Source: Bacillota bacterium (lineage in GTDB: Bacteria > Bacillota > Desulfitobacteriia > Desulfitobacteriales > Desulfitobacteriaceae). From it: a stretch of DNA of 7,219 nt. The position numbers were made by a program, and so were the translations under genes. This document shows, in pieces, positions 5,837 through 7,219 of this stretch. How positions within the stretch are numbered: the stretch's first letter is position 1; the number at the start of each line of letters is the position of its first letter. The notes beneath the pieces are model-generated. The model ran no database searches and was not told the DNA's origin. It worked only from the letters and a program-made list of their open reading frames with translations. Location of the stretch: positions 1 to 7,219 of the forward strand of contig JAJZSC010000163.1 in assembly GCA_021849995.1 (NCBI GenBank), read 5' to 3'.

Positions 5837-6169
5837 ATGACGGACCGAGCTCTCTCCTGCTGGATTTTCATGCTTGGACAGCGGCGAATTCGGCTAGACT
5901 GCTTGAATGTTATGAACACCACCCCAATAAAGAAGCTGCAATCTGCGAGTAAACTCGACGCAAAAACCTTCCAGCTGATTTACATCGCTCTGCAAGCCCA
6001 GAATGGTGGCGCCGGCTCTGTCGCGGGTCATACGGCGCTTGCAAAGAAAGCAGGAGCCACCCGAGAAGAGGTTATGGGCGCCGTTCTCACGACGCTGATG
6101 CTCGGCGTCAACGGTGTTGCTGACTGTCTTGCCGTGGCCCTGGAATCCTACGACAACGCCCCTGCGTAA
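5837..6169 (+). CDS. Carboxymuconolactone decarboxylase/AhpD-like protein, N-terminus doubtful
   Basis: 110 residues as read. Residues 40-107 fit the CMD fold: LDAKTFQLIYIALQAQNG, GSVAGHTALAKKAGATREEV, MGAVLTTLMLGVNGVADCL, ALESYD. This matches the clostridial subgroup with KLDAKT..LIYIAL and KKAGATREEV. The CxxC/CxxH redox cysteines of AhpD are absent (GSVAGH is found there), so peroxidase activity is unlikely; relatives without cysteines exist and their roles are unclear. The first 25-35 residues look non-native (basic, CWIFMLGQRR), while the neighbouring frame reads LENDGPSSLLLDFHAWTAAN up to a stop at 5954-5956. Either a frameshift damaged the N-terminus or the gene was cut when it joined the protease relic. 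GGAG (5823-5826) before the ATG at 5837 may be fortuitous; an internal ATG at 5912 has no ribosome binding site. It may be a pseudogene. Confidence 0.65.
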   Translation: MTDRALSCWIFMLGQRRIRLDCLNVMNTTPIKKLQSASKLDAKTFQLIYIALQAQNGGAGSVAGHTALAKKAGATREEVMGAVLTTLMLGVNGVADCLAVALESYDNAPA

Positions 6170-6202
6170 GTATAGACATTTTTTATAACTTGCCAAGTGA
6201 AA

Positions 6203-7018
6203 TTAAATAATTTGGGCAAAAAATTCAAAATAACAGTTATGATGATCTTTCTCACCTTTTAAAACAAGAAAAGTGCGGCAAAATATTTCAGATTTTAAGC
6301 TTATGCCTTTTGATTCTGCATATTTTAAAATCGGTTCAATTATTGAAGGATTAAAGACATCGTCTTCATTTACAAGCATGACCGTATATAAAACATGGTC
6401 TGCTTCCAAAACTAAATCATCTGGTGTTTTACTATTAATGATTTCTTCATAAAAATGGTGATCCATACACAAGCCTACAGATATATCATAATCATCCGTC
6501 TCCTTATTGTGTGCATAAGAAATGCAGGCCTCACTAAATGCTGGTGCTTCTCGCCATCGTCCTAATTTAGAAACAATTTTGTCAGGGTAGTATTCCTTTA
6601 TATTAATCAACGAATAATGAATTGGCGGACGGCTAATTATCTCGAATTTATTTAATTGTCCATCCAAAATTTCTATGATGCGATTTGAGCGTGATTTTAA
6701 AATTTCCAGAATTAGTGTTTGGTACTTAATTTGCTCTTCAAGTTTTGAAATCCTACTTTCAAATACGTCTCCAATCTTTTTTAAGTCAGCTTCTTTTATG
6801 ATATTCGAGGTTTCCTTTATCGAGATGCCGAGGGCTCTATACATTTTTGCTCTAGTGATTTCGCAAATATTGTGCAATGTGAAAAACCGATAATTATTTT
6901 TGGAATTACGCATTGTTGTGATAATACTATTTTTCTCATAGTATTCAGCTTTCTTGGGGGATATTGAAAACATTTTATTTATATCCTTCACGCTGAATTC
7001 ATTGTTTGCATTGTCCAT
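6203..7018 (-). CDS. MerR-family transcriptional regulator with GyrI-like effector domain
   Basis: 271 residues, the length of BmrR-type regulators. Residues 8-75 form the MerR winged helix: FSVKDINKMFSISPKKAEYY, EK, then the wing and second HTH NNYRFFTLHNICEITRAKMY with RALGISIKE. Residues about 80-122 are the dimerising coiled coil (heptad-rich KKIGDVFESRISKLEEQI onward). Residues 125-271 match the GyrI-like effector-binding fold that senses hydrophobic or aromatic ligands (ISVGLCMDHHFYEE, EADHVLYTVMLV, CYFEFFA). The start is supported by AAGGAG seven bases upstream. It lies 107 bases behind the stop of an HxlR-type gene on the same strand. No target gene follows, since a CMD-like gene on the other strand comes next. 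A copy of its 3' end lies at 3781-3857, next to an operon with a MerR-type promoter, which is its most likely surviving target. Confidence 0.92.
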   Translation of the reverse strand: MDNANNEFSVKDINKMFSISPKKAEYYEKNSIITTMRNSKNNYRFFTLHNICEITRAKMYRALGISIKETSNIIKEADLKKIGDVFESRISKLEEQIKYQTLILEILKSRSNRIIEILDGQLNKFEIISRPPIHYSLINIKEYYPDKIVSKLGRWREAPAFSEACISYAHNKETDDYDISVGLCMDHHFYEEIINSKTPDDLVLEADHVLYTVMLVNEDDVFNPSIIEPILKYAESKGISLKSEIFCRTFLVLKGEKDHHNCYFEFFAQII

Positions 7019-7125
7019 ACCGATTCTCCTTATCGTGTTCGCACAGCATTAGTATTAATGGGAAGATACATAATGCCGTGGTGGATTATCTCGCAAGCCG
7101 GCCTTTGCTGAATAATTATATCGTT
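7019..7125. other. Spacer between the HxlR-type gene and the MerR gene
   Basis: 107 bases containing the ribosome binding site of the MerR gene and a loose dyad GCATTA-GTAT-TAATGG (7046-7061). I see no 19-bp-spaced MerR-type promoter here, so classical MerR autoregulation of its own gene is not evident. No terminator hairpin is obvious, and the two genes could be cotranscribed. Confidence 0.4.
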
Positions 7126-7219
7126 TTAAACCAAGTGCTGTTCGCTCCATTTTCTCATCTGCTCCAGGACAGGCAAAAAGCTGATTCCTAAATCGGTTAA
7201 CGAGTATTCAACCTTGGGG
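7126..7219 (-). CDS. HxlR-family winged-helix regulator, C-terminal end (5' part outside window)
   Basis: Only the last 30 residues are visible: PKVEYSLTDLGISFLPVLEQ followed by MRKWSEQHLV and a stop. The P.VEYSLT..G..L.PVL..M..W segment is the diagnostic wing and C-terminal helix of HxlR/MarR-like regulators that respond to redox stress, aldehydes or xenobiotics and often sit beside SDR or nitroreductase genes. The frame is open to the right edge. Its last residues are duplicated in the stub at 3864-3932. Confidence 0.88.
   Translation of the reverse strand, partial: PKVEYSLTDLGISFLPVLEQMRKWSEQHLV

Noticed and set aside
5894..6196. - strand frame of 100 codons opposite the CMD-like gene
   Set aside because: The + strand carries a clear CMD core; the - strand translation has no motif.
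6675..7191. Two + strand frames opposite the MerR and HxlR-type genes
   Set aside because: Antisense of conserved regulator domains without initiation signals.
1..7219. CRISPR array, tRNA or rRNA genes, riboswitch
   Set aside because: No regularly spaced repeats, cloverleaf, rRNA segments or recognisable aptamer cores were found on reading both strands by eye.

Overview
The window looks like the accessory part of a low- to mid-GC Firmicutes genome, probably a gut-type clostridium (Lachnospiraceae or Oscillospirales-like). The evidence is strong GGAGG-type ribosome binding sites, clostridial-style protein sequences, and a conjugative-element gene pair at the left end. It reads as the edge of an integrative conjugative element (ICE) running into a patchwork of cargo genes and gene relics.

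Left part (1-1372, + strand): the C-terminal two thirds or so of a TraG/VirD4-type coupling protein, followed after 11 bases by a small winged helix-turn-helix protein, an arrangement typical of Tn1549-like clostridial ICEs. Bases 1373-1919 are AT-rich and hold no intact gene, only a possible multiply frameshifted relic.

Middle left (1920-3708, - strand): a two-gene operon. An SDR oxidoreductase of the 3-alpha-hydroxysteroid dehydrogenase/carbonyl reductase type is followed by an FMN nitroreductase-family protein and a strong terminator. Upstream is a textbook MerR-type promoter: TTGACC and TATAAT separated by 19 bp, with a 19-nt near-perfect dyad in the spacer. The genes that should encode the local regulators are only stubs: a 3' tail of a MerR-family gene (3781-3857) and, directly behind it, a 3' tail of an HxlR-family gene (3864-3932).

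Middle right (3933-6169): an unrecognised stretch; a frameshifted relic of an ICE/phage-type protein; an intact secreted protein with a PepSY-like C-terminus and its own hairpin terminator; a relic of a subtilisin-family protease on the - strand; and a carboxymuconolactone-decarboxylase-like gene whose N-terminus is probably damaged, butted against the protease relic.

Right part (6203-7219, - strand): an intact MerR-family regulator with a GyrI-like effector domain, preceded by the 3' end of an HxlR-family regulator. The order HxlR-MerR matches the two stubs at 3781-3932, so the window carries two copies of one regulatory module, one nearly deleted. The main hypothesis is that the SDR/nitroreductase operon kept its MerR-type promoter but lost its own activator, and may now be controlled in trans by the intact paralogue about 2.6 kb away.
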